Shown here: piece by piece, positions 1 through 7,394 of the stretch | Layout of the letters: each line of letters starts with the position of its first letter | How positions within the stretch are numbered: position 1 is the first letter of the stretch | Assembly (NCBI GenBank): GCA_964645705.1 | Contig: CAZYAB010000011.1 | Span: forward strand, 1-20,335 | Direction: 5' to 3' | Length of the DNA stretch: 20,335 bases | DNA from: CAXGTL01 sp964645705 | GTDB taxonomy: Archaea > Nanobdellota > Nanobdellia > Woesearchaeales > CAXGTL01 | Program-made: the position numbers and the translations under genes | The notes under the pieces: model-generated | Seen by the model: only the letters and a program-made list of their open reading frames with translations | The model's database searches: none | What the model was told of the DNA's origin: nothing

Positions 1-973
1 ACTTTTCTATTTTATCATCTTCTAATGATTCTGATAATAATAATGTTTCAACAACGCCTAGTTTTAATTTTTTGTAAACTTCATCTTCACCATAACCTAC
101 TTTTCCTGGTTCTTTTGCAAGTAATGATAAGAATTTGTTCATTATCTTTTTTTCTTCCATTACTTCTTCGCTTGCTAAAACATCTTTACTCTTCTCAACC
201 AACTCTTGCAAACCAAACTCGCCTGTATAGCTCAAATCTTTGGTTGCTATGATCTTTTTTCTTAGTTCCGTTGTCATCTGTTCAATAAATTTGTGCTTTG
301 TTGGACCTGGTCCTCCAATTAAAATACCTTTTAAATCTTTCATTTTTAAGAATTCAGATTTTACATAATCTGCGACTTTTCTATAGTGGTCTTTTGCAGC
401 GCCTTCTCTTAGTCTGCTGAACCTTTGAGCTGATTGTCCACCTGCTCTTTGTTTACCAGGAACTTCTGAATGAGTTTTTCGTAGTGGAATGATAGTTTTC
501 CCTTTTAATATTGCAATGTTTGCGTCTCTTCTATCCATGACAACCAATCCATAACATTCTCTTATCTCCATTATTTCTTGTAATGGTTCTAAGACAAATG
601 TTTTATCACACCTGTATAACCTTTGCTTCATTGGAACAGGTGGTTCAAGGCTCCAAACTTCAACATCTGACCTGCCTTGTTGTCCTGACACATTTCCTGA
701 GAATGCTGCTAAACCATTGTCTGGTGTTCTTTTGAATAATCTTAAGTGCTGGATCATTCTTTCTAAAGCATCTTGCACATTTTTCCTTGTAGATGCTGAT
801 TTAATATTAGAAGCAGTGCCTTTTTCTTGTTCTAGGTGTTGTATAATCTTTATTATGTCATAGCCTTGAGGAATGTATACACTAACTAATTCTGTGTGTC
901 TGCCTCTGTATTGAGACAATTCCTTAATGAACTTCTTAAGTTCAAATTGTTGTTTTGATGTTAAACCTGCCAT
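1..973 (-). CDS. prf1: Peptide chain release factor aRF1 (3' end missing)
   Basis: This is the archaeal/eukaryal class-1 release factor. It reads all three stop codons in the ribosomal A site and triggers peptide release. About 324 N-terminal residues are in the window and the frame stays open to base 1, so roughly the last 90 residues of a usual 410-420 are cut off. Visible landmarks are NIKS at residues 56-59 and YRCDKTF at 120-126, both stop-codon recognition elements of domain 1. GGQ at 178-180, in the context AGGQSAQRFSRLRE, is the catalytic tip of domain 2. The ATG at 973 is preceded by a TATA box 27 nt away, so the mRNA is probably leaderless. Pelota lacks the GGQ and is excluded. I am very sure of the family. 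Confidence 0.97.
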   Translation of the reverse strand, partial: MAGLTSKQQFELKKFIKELSQYRGRHTELVSVYIPQGYDIIKIIQHLEQEKGTASNIKSASTRKNVQDALERMIQHLRLFKRTPDNGLAAFSGNVSGQQGRSDVEVWSLEPPVPMKQRLYRCDKTFVLEPLQEIMEIRECYGLVVMDRRDANIAILKGKTIIPLRKTHSEVPGKQRAGGQSAQRFSRLREGAAKDHYRKVADYVKSEFLKMKDLKGILIGGPGPTKHKFIEQMTTELRKKIIATKDLSYTGEFGLQELVEKSKDVLASEEVMEEKKIMNKFLSLLAKEPGKVGYGEDEVYKKLKLGVVETLLLSESLEDDKIEK

Positions 974-995
974 AATGTGTATAGAAATGAAGTCC

Positions 996-1005
996 ATTTA
1001 AAAAT
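996..1005 (-). promoter_or_regulatory. TATA box of prf1
   Basis: On the minus strand this reads ATTTTTAAAT. Its centre is about 27 nt upstream of the aRF1 ATG, which predicts transcription starting at or next to the start codon. Confidence 0.65.
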
Positions 1006-1026
1006 CTTTGCTAGCTTAGAAGCAGA

Positions 1027-1055
1027 GGTGTGACGGCTGGGGGTGGATTGGTGGG
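1027..1055 (+). other. G-rich intergenic patch
   Basis: The spacer between the unknown gene and aRF1 has a G-rich plus strand, with clustered G runs such as GGGGGTGG, TTGG and TGGG, in an otherwise very AT-rich window. Its role is unknown. It could be a termination or processing element of the minus-strand unit, where it would be C-rich in the RNA, or a two-tetrad G-quadruplex on the plus strand. Confidence 0.35.
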
Positions 1056-1061
1056 TTAACA

Positions 1062-1658
1062 CTAAACACAAGCAAACACCTGATGCAAAGGACTAAACAG
1101 TTTAACCAATTGATCAAACAAGAAATCATTTATCTGTTGGGATGTGTGCCTTAGTTTGAATGGAGTTGATGGTAATTCTTCTGTGCCTCTGACTGGCACA
1201 AAATCCATTAAATGATAAATACGGTTTTCTGGATCAAAATACATTTCTATTTTTAAAAAACATTTTTCTTGTGGTTTATGCCGAAACCTTCGATAAACTG
1301 TTTGAGAGCCATAATGATTGGGTTTATTATTTTTTAGTACTTTTCTCGATGCGTGTATTCCTTGTTCAGACAATATTATTGTGGATTCTAATGAATACAG
1401 ATTTCCGCCTGATTTTTTATAAAAATCAAAGAATAATTTCGAAACAAAATCACCAGAAATAATTGGTTGAAATCTGTCGCTATCAAGATTAGTTAAGTTT
1501 TTGGCAGGATATCTAAAAAACTTTGCACAAGGTTTGCCTGTTTTGTCTCTCTTAGTAAGAAAATATTGTTTCTTACTCTTTTTTTTCACAATATCTTGAT
1601 AAGATTTGCCTCTCTCAGGAGTATATATTACTTTTTCTAAAATAATGTGCTGTTTCAT
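1062..1658 (-). CDS. Hypothetical basic protein
   Basis: I do not recognise this protein. From the ATG at 1658 it has 198 residues, rich in lysine, arginine, phenylalanine and histidine. I see no signal peptide, no membrane segment and no clear catalytic motif; a CxxC pair is absent. The frame can be extended to an ATG at 1775, but that start would overlap the first 30 bases of the divergent protease gene, and the extra 39 residues look like translated promoter. A TATA box at 1682-1689 lies 28 nt upstream of 1658, matching the leaderless pattern of the neighbours, so I choose 1658. The gene is followed by a G-rich spacer and then aRF1 on the same strand. Base composition is like its neighbours. 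Confidence 0.6.
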   Translation of the reverse strand: MKQHIILEKVIYTPERGKSYQDIVKKKSKKQYFLTKRDKTGKPCAKFFRYPAKNLTNLDSDRFQPIISGDFVSKLFFDFYKKSGGNLYSLESTIILSEQGIHASRKVLKNNKPNHYGSQTVYRRFRHKPQEKCFLKIEMYFDPENRIYHLMDFVPVRGTEELPSTPFKLRHTSQQINDFLFDQLVKLFSPLHQVFACV

Positions 1659-1681
1659 ATAATAATGTGGTAAGTTAAGTG

Positions 1682-1689
1682 ATTTAAAA
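1682..1689 (-). promoter_or_regulatory. TATA box of the hypothetical gene ending at 1062
   Basis: On the minus strand this reads CTTTTAAAT, 28 nt before the ATG at 1658. It is what decides the start of that gene. Confidence 0.6.
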
Positions 1690-1711
1690 GTTTTGTTAAA
1701 GTAGAGTAAAC

Positions 1712-1720
1712 ATTTAAATA
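1712..1720 (+). promoter_or_regulatory. TATA box of the M50 protease gene
   Basis: ATTTAAATA is centred 28 nt before the ATG at 1744. It and the minus-strand box at 1682-1689 face outward from a spacer of only 85 nt, forming a compact divergent promoter. Confidence 0.65.
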
Positions 1721-1743
1721 TCAGTCCATCTAGATAATTCACA

Positions 1744-2364
1744 ATGGTATTCACATTATACGAACTAATAGACATTGTAATAATAACACTAGCAATCGGC
1801 TACATATTCAAGGATTTTATTAAGATAAAGCATAGTGTTAAGTATCATGATGATCCTGTTAAGTTTTATCAACAGCAAAAGGTTCCATCTAATTTTAAGA
1901 TTGCAATGATTGTTGCAGCGCCTGCCATAATATTACATGAACTAGGACATAAGTTGATTGCAATTGCATTTGGAATGATTGCTCAGTTAAAAGCTGCATA
2001 TGGCTTTTTATTATTTGGAATTTTATTAAAATTAATGAATTTTGGGTTCATATTCTTTGTGCCTGCATATGTGTCATGGGGCTGTCCACAAGGAGATCTG
2101 ATGTGTGTTGGTAATCTTTATATCAATCCATGGATATATTCTATTATTGCGATTGCAGGTCCATTGATGAATGCATTGGTTTGGATTGTTTGTTATTTCC
2201 TGATAAAATCACCAAACATAAAACCTAAATATAAGCCAATAATATTCTTGACAAAAAGAATAAATGGTTTCTTGTTCATATTCAATATGTTGCCAATACC
2301 AATGTTCGATGGGTGGCATGTGTATAGTGGTATTATAGAAACTATCAAGTTAATTATGTTATGA
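1744..2364 (+). CDS. Membrane-embedded M50 (site-2 protease-like) metallopeptidase
   Basis: This 206-residue polytopic membrane protein probably cleaves transmembrane substrates or is a degenerate relative of such proteases. HELGH at residues 65-69 lies within a hydrophobic segment and supplies two zinc-binding histidines and the catalytic glutamate. NMLPIPMFDG at 181-190 matches the second M50 signature (NxxPxPxxDG), whose aspartate is the third zinc ligand. Hydrophobic stretches near residues 5-22, 54-80, 85-105, 130-155 and 170-200 suggest about five membrane passes. No PDZ or CBS domain is attached, so it is a minimal form. It stands just upstream of secF/secD, which have their own TATA box, so a shared role in membrane protein handling is only suggested. 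Confidence 0.9.
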   Translation: MVFTLYELIDIVIITLAIGYIFKDFIKIKHSVKYHDDPVKFYQQQKVPSNFKIAMIVAAPAIILHELGHKLIAIAFGMIAQLKAAYGFLLFGILLKLMNFGFIFFVPAYVSWGCPQGDLMCVGNLYINPWIYSIIAIAGPLMNALVWIVCYFLIKSPNIKPKYKPIIFLTKRINGFLFIFNMLPIPMFDGWHVYSGIIETIKLIML

Positions 2365-2389
2365 TCTTATATATAAACAAAACCATAAG

Positions 2390-2398
2390 CTTTAAAAA
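2390..2398 (+). promoter_or_regulatory. TATA box of secF-secD
   Basis: CTTTAAAAA is centred 30 nt before the ATG at 2424. The longer reading frame, starting at 2361, would begin upstream of this box, so the box supports the shorter SecF. A second AT-rich box at 2367-2378 could also act. Confidence 0.55.
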
Positions 2399-2423
2399 CA
2401 ATTCCTTCTACCGAAAGAATAAT

Positions 2424-3371
2424 ATGGGTAAATTATTAGATTTTTATGATAAAAAGTATAAGAAATTATTAATAATACCATTCTTGTTATTGATACTAGC
2501 AATTGCTCAAATTGGTTATCAATACTCAACAACAGGTGATTTTCTTAATAGAGGTATTGGTTTAAAAGGAGGAACCAGTATTAATATAAATGACATTTCT
2601 CATACACAAATAGAAATCGAAGAAGCAATATTAAAAGAATTTCCAGAAGCAGATATAAACACAAGGACCCAATCATCGTTTGGTGCTTTGTCTGGGTTTA
2701 TTATTGAAATTGATATTGTGACTGCTAATAATCCTGATAATGAAAATCAGCTCACTGAGATTCTTGATGAACTATATCCTGACACAATAATGAATGAACT
2801 TGGTGAACAAGAAAAAGTTTATAGATTAGGAATAATGGGTTCAAAACTTGGTGAAAATTTCTTTAAACAAACTTCAATTGCATTATTAATTGCATTCTTA
2901 TTAATGGGAATAGTTGTTTTAATATATTTCAAGATACTGATACCAAGCTTGGCTGTTATTTTGTCAGCTGCGTCTGATATAATAGTAACTCTGGCTATTA
3001 TTAATTTAACAGGAATGAAGCTAAGCACAGCAGGAATTGCAGGATTCTTATTATTAATTGGTTATTCTGTTGATACTGATATTTTGTTAACAACTAAAGT
3101 TCTTAAGAAAAAAGAAGGAATTGTTATGGACAAAGTAATGAGAGCAATGAAAACTGGTCTTAAGATGTCGTTTACAACAATAATCGCTGTTACAGTTGCA
3201 CTTATGTTTTCATTATCAGTTGAGATCAAACAAATCATGATCATATTATTGATTGGTTTATTCGTAGACTTAATTTATACATGGTTGCAAAACGTAGGAT
3301 TATTAAAATTATATTTAGAATTTAAGTCAAAAAAGATTGCTAAAAAAGAGCACGAGGTTAAGTTCTTTTAG
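2424..3371 (+). CDS. secF: Protein-export membrane protein SecF
   Basis: SecF works with SecD at the Sec translocon, using the ion gradient to pull exported proteins out of the membrane. From the ATG at 2424 it has 315 residues, normal for archaea. It begins MGKLLDFYDKKYKK, then a first membrane helix (about 14-34), then GLKGGTSI at 46-53, the SecF form of the SecD/F 'GG' motif, a soluble P1 domain to about residue 140, and five more membrane helices. GYSVDTDILL starting at residue 213 is the conserved charged motif of the fourth helix, with the aspartates implicated in proton passage. The frame extends to 2361 but this is rejected because of the TATA box position. secD starts one base after the secF stop. 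Confidence 0.95.
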   Translation: MGKLLDFYDKKYKKLLIIPFLLLILAIAQIGYQYSTTGDFLNRGIGLKGGTSININDISHTQIEIEEAILKEFPEADINTRTQSSFGALSGFIIEIDIVTANNPDNENQLTEILDELYPDTIMNELGEQEKVYRLGIMGSKLGENFFKQTSIALLIAFLLMGIVVLIYFKILIPSLAVILSAASDIIVTLAIINLTGMKLSTAGIAGFLLLIGYSVDTDILLTTKVLKKKEGIVMDKVMRAMKTGLKMSFTTIIAVTVALMFSLSVEIKQIMIILLIGLFVDLIYTWLQNVGLLKLYLEFKSKKIAKKEHEVKFF

Positions 3372-3372
3372 A

Positions 3373-5190
3373 ATGAGAAAAATAAAAAAAATATTCACTA
3401 ACTGGAGAGTGATCTTATTAATCGTGTGTCTGTTAATGGCTGCTTGGACAATTCATTTTAATCCTAATAAACAAGGTGTTGCTATCAGAAGCATTGCATA
3501 TAATAGTTCTGTAAATGCTGCTGGTATTGAAAAACCTCAACCAGGCATAATGCCGATGAATAGAGAAGTAATTCTATCGATTGATGGCCAAGATATAAAA
3601 AATACTAAAGATTATTTTGACGTAATGGATAAATTAGAACCAAATACAACTGTTGATTTTAAGACTAGTAAAGATTTCTATAGGGTGTTTGTAAGGCCGT
3701 TGTATAATGTAACTGTTCTTGATGAATTAGAAACATATGAAGCACCTGTTATGGTAAATGTTACAAAAATAATTGATGGCGAAGAAATTGTTGTTCTTGA
3801 ACAAAAAACAGAGACAATAACTAAAACAGTTGAAACAACTGTGATTGATTCTGAAACAGGTGAACCATACACAGTAGAAGAAGAAGTTAATGAAACTATC
3901 TTTATAACAGAAACAAAGACACGAAATAAAGTGCACAAAGAAATAATTGGTAAAGAAGAACTGGGACTAAGTATTTATCAAGCACCGACATCTAATATTA
4001 AGAAAGGCTTAGACCTTGCAGGCGGTACAAGAGTAATACTTGCGCCAGAAAAGAAAATAGATGATACACAATTAGAAACATTAGTTGATATTATTAAACA
4101 CAGATTAAATGTGTATGGATTAAGCGATATATCTGTCAGACCATTTAAGTTTGGTGAAGAAAAATATATTATTGTTGAGATTGCAGGTGCAACAAGACAA
4201 GAAGTAGTTGATTTATTAGCTAAACAAGGTAAGTTCGAAGCAAAAGTTGCCAATAAAACAGTGTTTGTAGGTGGAGAAGATGTTACTTTTGTTTGTACTG
4301 ATCCGTCATGTAGTAGAATCTATCAATGCGGATCATTAGCACAAGATCAATGGAGCTGTAAATTTGAATTTTCTATAAAACTAAGTGCAAGTGCTGCAAA
4401 GAAGTTTGGTGATGCTACAAAAGATCTTGATATTATTGAGATGAATAGTGAAAGAGCATACTTAAGTGAACCAATTGTCTTTTTCTTAGATGATAGTGAA
4501 GTTGATTCATTACAAATAGATTCTAAATTGCGTGGTTCTGAAACAACTGACATTTCAATATCTGGTCCTGGTTATGGTAAAGATAGGAATGAAGCATATA
4601 TTAATTCTAATGAAAATAAAAAGAAATTAGTAACAATACTTAAAACAGGTTCATTGCCTGTAAAACTTAGTATTGAGAATAGTGTTGTTATATCTGCTAT
4701 TGCTGGTGAAGAGTTTGTTAATAATTCTTTGTTAGTTGGTTTAGTTGCTATTTTGGCTGTGTCTGTGATTATATTCAGTATTTATAGAAGATTAAAGATC
4801 TCAATACCATTATTGATTACTTCTGTATCAGAAGTTGTTTTGTTATTAGGAGTTGCTGCTTTGCTTAAATGGAATCTTGATTTTGCAGCAATCGCAGGTA
4901 TTATTATTGTTGTTGGTACTGGTGTTGATCATTTGATTGTTATAACTGATGAAGTTTTAAGAGGCGAATCAACAGCATCTGTAACTGACTGGAAAAAAAG
5001 GTTCAGAGCTGGGTTTATGATAATTTTGATTGCATTCTTTACAACGTCAGTAGCAATGATTCCTTTGATGTTTGCAGGTGCTGGTTTGCTTAGAGGGTTT
5101 GCAATTATAACAATTGCTGGTTTAGCTCTTGGTATATTTGTGTCAAGGCCTGCTTATGGAGCTGTAATTGAGATTTTGTTGAGGGAATGA
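3373..5190 (+). CDS. secD: Protein-export membrane protein SecD with PDZ-like insertion
   Basis: This is the partner of SecF, 605 residues from the ATG at 3373. I prefer this start to 3337, which would overlap secF by 35 nt. GAGGT at 3353-3357 is a possible but rather distant ribosome site, so coupling to secF termination is likely. Order of parts: a first membrane helix (10-28); a PDZ-like domain (about 34-108, containing GVAIRSI, AAGI and REVILSIDGQDI); a Thr/Glu/Val-rich segment (about 110-205); the SecD signature KGLDLAGGTRV (211-221); the P1 head domain; then five membrane helices (450-605) with GTGVDHLIVITDEV (515-528). Four cysteines at 308, 313, 319 and 329 in the outward-facing head could form disulfides or bind metal. 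It is longer than many archaeal SecD proteins because of residues 34-205. Confidence 0.94.
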   Translation: MRKIKKIFTNWRVILLIVCLLMAAWTIHFNPNKQGVAIRSIAYNSSVNAAGIEKPQPGIMPMNREVILSIDGQDIKNTKDYFDVMDKLEPNTTVDFKTSKDFYRVFVRPLYNVTVLDELETYEAPVMVNVTKIIDGEEIVVLEQKTETITKTVETTVIDSETGEPYTVEEEVNETIFITETKTRNKVHKEIIGKEELGLSIYQAPTSNIKKGLDLAGGTRVILAPEKKIDDTQLETLVDIIKHRLNVYGLSDISVRPFKFGEEKYIIVEIAGATRQEVVDLLAKQGKFEAKVANKTVFVGGEDVTFVCTDPSCSRIYQCGSLAQDQWSCKFEFSIKLSASAAKKFGDATKDLDIIEMNSERAYLSEPIVFFLDDSEVDSLQIDSKLRGSETTDISISGPGYGKDRNEAYINSNENKKKLVTILKTGSLPVKLSIENSVVISAIAGEEFVNNSLLVGLVAILAVSVIIFSIYRRLKISIPLLITSVSEVVLLLGVAALLKWNLDFAAIAGIIIVVGTGVDHLIVITDEVLRGESTASVTDWKKRFRAGFMIILIAFFTTSVAMIPLMFAGAGLLRGFAIITIAGLALGIFVSRPAYGAVIEILLRE

Positions 5191-5193
5191 AAG

Positions 5194-5204
5194 TTTTATA
5201 TATT
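5194..5204 (+). promoter_or_regulatory. TATA box of the small secreted protein gene
   Basis: TTTTATATATT is centred 26 nt before the ATG at 5225, directly after the secD stop, so this gene probably has its own leaderless transcript. Confidence 0.6.
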
Positions 5205-5224
5205 CTTTTCTTTTAAAATATAAT

Positions 5225-5569
5225 ATGAAAAAACTAATTACAATAACATCATTATTACTTCTATTATATAACCCAGTACATGCAGAAACTTATAGATTAA
5301 GAGATTATGAAAGGCATAAATTCAAACCTTATATTCAACCTGTTATTAATCCTCATTTACCAACATACACATTAAAAGATGCAAAAGATTTTCCACCAAT
5401 TATTTATAAAAATGAAAGATTTGGTTTGATTGGAATAGTAAATGATTCTATCAAAGAATATCAAGTAAGTGAAGAAATGCAAGAAAAAAGATTAAACTGG
5501 TTTGAGAAATTACAAGAATATTTTTTCAAAATAAAAGGTTTTAAAAGATATTTTAAATGGGAATTCTAA
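5225..5569 (+). CDS. Small secreted hypothetical protein
   Basis: This 114-residue protein has a clear Sec signal peptide: MKK, then a leucine-rich core, then a likely cut after HA at residue 20. The mature part of about 94 residues is rich in tyrosine, proline and lysine, with no cysteine and no membrane anchor. I do not recognise the family. It lies 35 nt after secD, the translocase it presumably passes through, but has its own TATA box, so the link may be only positional. Its stop is about ten bases from the end of the convergent tRNA gene. Confidence 0.7.
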   Translation: MKKLITITSLLLLLYNPVHAETYRLRDYERHKFKPYIQPVINPHLPTYTLKDAKDFPPIIYKNERFGLIGIVNDSIKEYQVSEEMQEKRLNWFEKLQEYFFKIKGFKRYFKWEF

Positions 5570-5573
5570 GAAT

Positions 5574-5579
5574 AAAAAA
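5574..5579 (-). terminator. Oligo-T terminator of the minus-strand tRNA
   Basis: Six consecutive T residues on the minus strand follow the tRNA discriminator base directly. This is the usual archaeal tRNA terminator. Confidence 0.6.
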
Positions 5580-5753
5580 CGCTGCGGCCCGGATTCGAAC
5601 CGGGATTACGGGTCTAAAGCCCCTAACTCTTTTCGCGGTGCTCAAAGATATCCCGAAGGAAACTGGCTACCCTGATTCTTGATGAATTAACACTCAAGGC
5701 TTACGCTTAAGCTTCAACTTAATCAGCGCAGTACCAGGTTGTGCCACCGCAGC
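5580..5753 (-). tRNA. Intron-containing tRNA, anticodon uncertain (best reading Leu-CAA)
   Basis: The ends are unmistakably tRNA: a perfect 7-bp acceptor stem (GCTGCGG/CCGCAGC), T8, a short D-arm with CCTGG, and a perfect T-arm (CCCGG-TTCGAAT-CCGGG). No CCA is encoded. The gene spans 174 nt, so about 90-100 nt is intervening sequence. The only good anticodon stem I find is CTGAT (transcript 27-31) with ATCAG. The bases before ATCAG read T-CAA-G-A, a proper loop for Leu(CAA). That implies an insertion of about 39 nt near position 32/33 and a second, about 50 nt, in the variable region, where GGGTAGCC can pair with GGGGCTTTAGACCC. Against Leu: the discriminator is G rather than A, the D-loop is short, and I could not draw a strict bulge-helix-bulge. 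A different identity, for example Ser, is possible. Confidence 0.85.
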
Positions 5754-5784
5754 GTGTGTGCATTATATAAGAATAATCTATTTT

Positions 5785-5794
5785 ATTTATATAT
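5785..5794 (-). promoter_or_regulatory. TATA box of the minus-strand tRNA
   Basis: On the minus strand an ATATAAATAA-type box lies about 36 nt before the tRNA 5' end, which predicts a leader of about 7-10 nt. A second box at 5763-5770 is too close to the tRNA to be the main one. Confidence 0.5.
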
Positions 5795-5805
5795 GTTTTT
5801 GTTTT

Positions 5806-7284
5806 TTAACTCCAACCAAATCTCTTTAAAACATTTACAGCATACTTAAGCTTTTTCTTAGAATGTGCATATATTGTGAAAATCTTGTCATGTCTCTTAA
5901 CATAATCACCAACATGATGATATAAGTAAATTCCTGCTCCTTTATCAAGAGGTGCTCCTGCTATCCTGGCAATCTTTGAAATAGTTTTGTTATTTATGTG
6001 CTTGATTTTGCCAGAATGAGAAGCTCGCACATGATGAGTAAATCTTCCAATTGTAATTTGTCCTGGCTTGATATTTGGTTTTCCGCCCTGTGCTTTGATA
6101 ATCTGTTTCATTTTTTCATATGCTTTGCCTGATTCTAAGATTTCTTTTGCTGTTTGTTCAGGGTTCTTTATCTTTGCCATCTTCATTATCTTTGTTGCTA
6201 TGAACAATGATTTTTCTTTAAGATCTTGGGGTGCTTTTTCATTGTTCATAAGAACATAAAGAACGTCTCTTGCTTCTAATGCAGGCCCAATTCCATTTCC
6301 AATTGGTTGTGTGCCGTCGCTTAGCATTACCTTTACTTTCATACCCAATCTTTTGCCAAGATGAACAAATTTTCTTTTTAATTTTTTTCCTTGTTTTTTT
6401 GTCTTGAATTTTGTGTCTGGTCCAATTGGTATGTCAATTAAAACATTATTTGCATTTACTGCATGTTTTTTTGCCATTATTGATGCTAATAACATTCCTT
6501 CTGGATCTAAAGAAACTGGATGCCTGATTTTTATCATGTGATCGTCTGCTGTTGCAAGATTAACACCACCGCCCCACACAATACAACCACCCACTCTATT
6601 AACAATCCTCTTCATTTCATTTATAGGGATTTTTACATTACACAATACTTCCATTGTATCTGCTGTTCCTGCTGGTGATGTTATTGAACGAGAAGATGTT
6701 TTTGGAAAAATAATTCCTGCTGCAACACAGATAGGAATGACAATCATTGTTGTTCTATTACCAGGAACACCGCCTGAGCAATGTTTGTCAGCAATTAGTT
6801 TGTGTTTTAATTTTAATTGATCACCATTATCAACAATTGCATTTGTCAGGTCAACTGTCTCTCTTTTACTTAATCCTTGTGTAAATGAAGCTGCGACAAA
6901 ATAACAAATCTCAATATCTGTTAAATGATGGTTTACTATGTCTTTGACAATTTGATGTATTTCTTTTTTTGTTAATTTCTTTCCTTCTAATTTTTTCTTA
7001 ATATAAATAACTGATTCTGGCTTTTGTGCTAAATCTATTCTTACTTTGTCATCCTTTTTTGCTTTTAGAACATCAATAACTTCTTCAAATAATCCTATTT
7101 TTCCTTTAGGTACTGCTTTTTTTGATTCACCAATATCAACAATCGCAATTGTTTTTTTATTGCCTTTTTTAATAAGAATTCTATCTCCATGATGAAGATC
7201 TAATTTATGTGCATCTTTGTAATTAATCAGAGCTACTAATGGTCCGCCTGTAGCAATATCCATATCTTTGACTAATAAACGCAT
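5806..7284 (-). CDS. deoA: AMP phosphorylase (archaeal thymidine-phosphorylase family)
   Basis: This cytoplasmic enzyme splits AMP (also CMP/UMP) with phosphate to give the base and ribose-1,5-bisphosphate. It is the first step of the archaeal route that feeds R15P isomerase and form III RuBisCO. The length, 492 residues, is typical. An N-terminal domain of about 85 residues, seen in the archaeal AMP-specific subfamily and absent from bacterial thymidine phosphorylase, is followed by the phosphorylase core. KHCSGGVPGNRT (167-178) is the phosphate loop. KTSSRSITSPAGTAD (195-209) is the nucleotide-site motif in its AMP-phosphorylase form, where bacterial enzymes carry a different GGT-type motif. 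No R15P isomerase or RuBisCO gene lies in this window. The start has an upstream G run and TATA box, so the mRNA has a short leader. Confidence 0.94.
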   Translation of the reverse strand: MRLLVKDMDIATGGPLVALINYKDAHKLDLHHGDRILIKKGNKKTIAIVDIGESKKAVPKGKIGLFEEVIDVLKAKKDDKVRIDLAQKPESVIYIKKKLEGKKLTKKEIHQIVKDIVNHHLTDIEICYFVAASFTQGLSKRETVDLTNAIVDNGDQLKLKHKLIADKHCSGGVPGNRTTMIVIPICVAAGIIFPKTSSRSITSPAGTADTMEVLCNVKIPINEMKRIVNRVGGCIVWGGGVNLATADDHMIKIRHPVSLDPEGMLLASIMAKKHAVNANNVLIDIPIGPDTKFKTKKQGKKLKRKFVHLGKRLGMKVKVMLSDGTQPIGNGIGPALEARDVLYVLMNNEKAPQDLKEKSLFIATKIMKMAKIKNPEQTAKEILESGKAYEKMKQIIKAQGGKPNIKPGQITIGRFTHHVRASHSGKIKHINNKTISKIARIAGAPLDKGAGIYLYHHVGDYVKRHDKIFTIYAHSKKKLKYAVNVLKRFGWS

Positions 7285-7292
7285 GTAGTTTT

Positions 7293-7297
7293 CCCCC
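7293..7297 (-). promoter_or_regulatory. G-run ribosome site of AMP phosphorylase
   Basis: On the minus strand AAAGGGGGAAAACTAC precedes the ATG at 7284. The five G residues sit about eight bases before the start and could act as a weak Shine-Dalgarno. This is unusual because most genes here look leaderless. Confidence 0.4.
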
Positions 7298-7324
7298 TTT
7301 TTTTATTAAATTATGGTGTTTTGG

Positions 7325-7333
7325 TATATAAAT
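7325..7333 (-). promoter_or_regulatory. TATA box of AMP phosphorylase
   Basis: On the minus strand ATTTATATA is centred 45 nt before the ATG, which predicts a leader of about 17 nt carrying the G run. Confidence 0.55.
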
Positions 7334-7361
7334 GTTATTGTTTTCGTACATAAATCAATAA

Positions 7362-7370
7362 AATTTAAAT
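7362..7370 (+). promoter_or_regulatory. TATA box of the small membrane protein gene
   Basis: AATTTAAAT is centred 29 nt before the ATG at 7395. It and the box at 7325-7333 form a divergent promoter pair. Confidence 0.6.
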
Positions 7371-7394
7371 AATAGCAATCAATAAATAAAATGT

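Noticed and set aside
25..252. A plus-strand ORF of 75 residues rich in Leu and Phe.
   Set aside because: It is antisense to aRF1, whose motifs are clear, and has no promoter or ribosome site.
1659..1775. N-terminal extension of the hypothetical gene to the ATG at 1775.
   Set aside because: It would cover both TATA boxes and the first codons of the divergent M50 gene; the start at 1658 fits the promoter.
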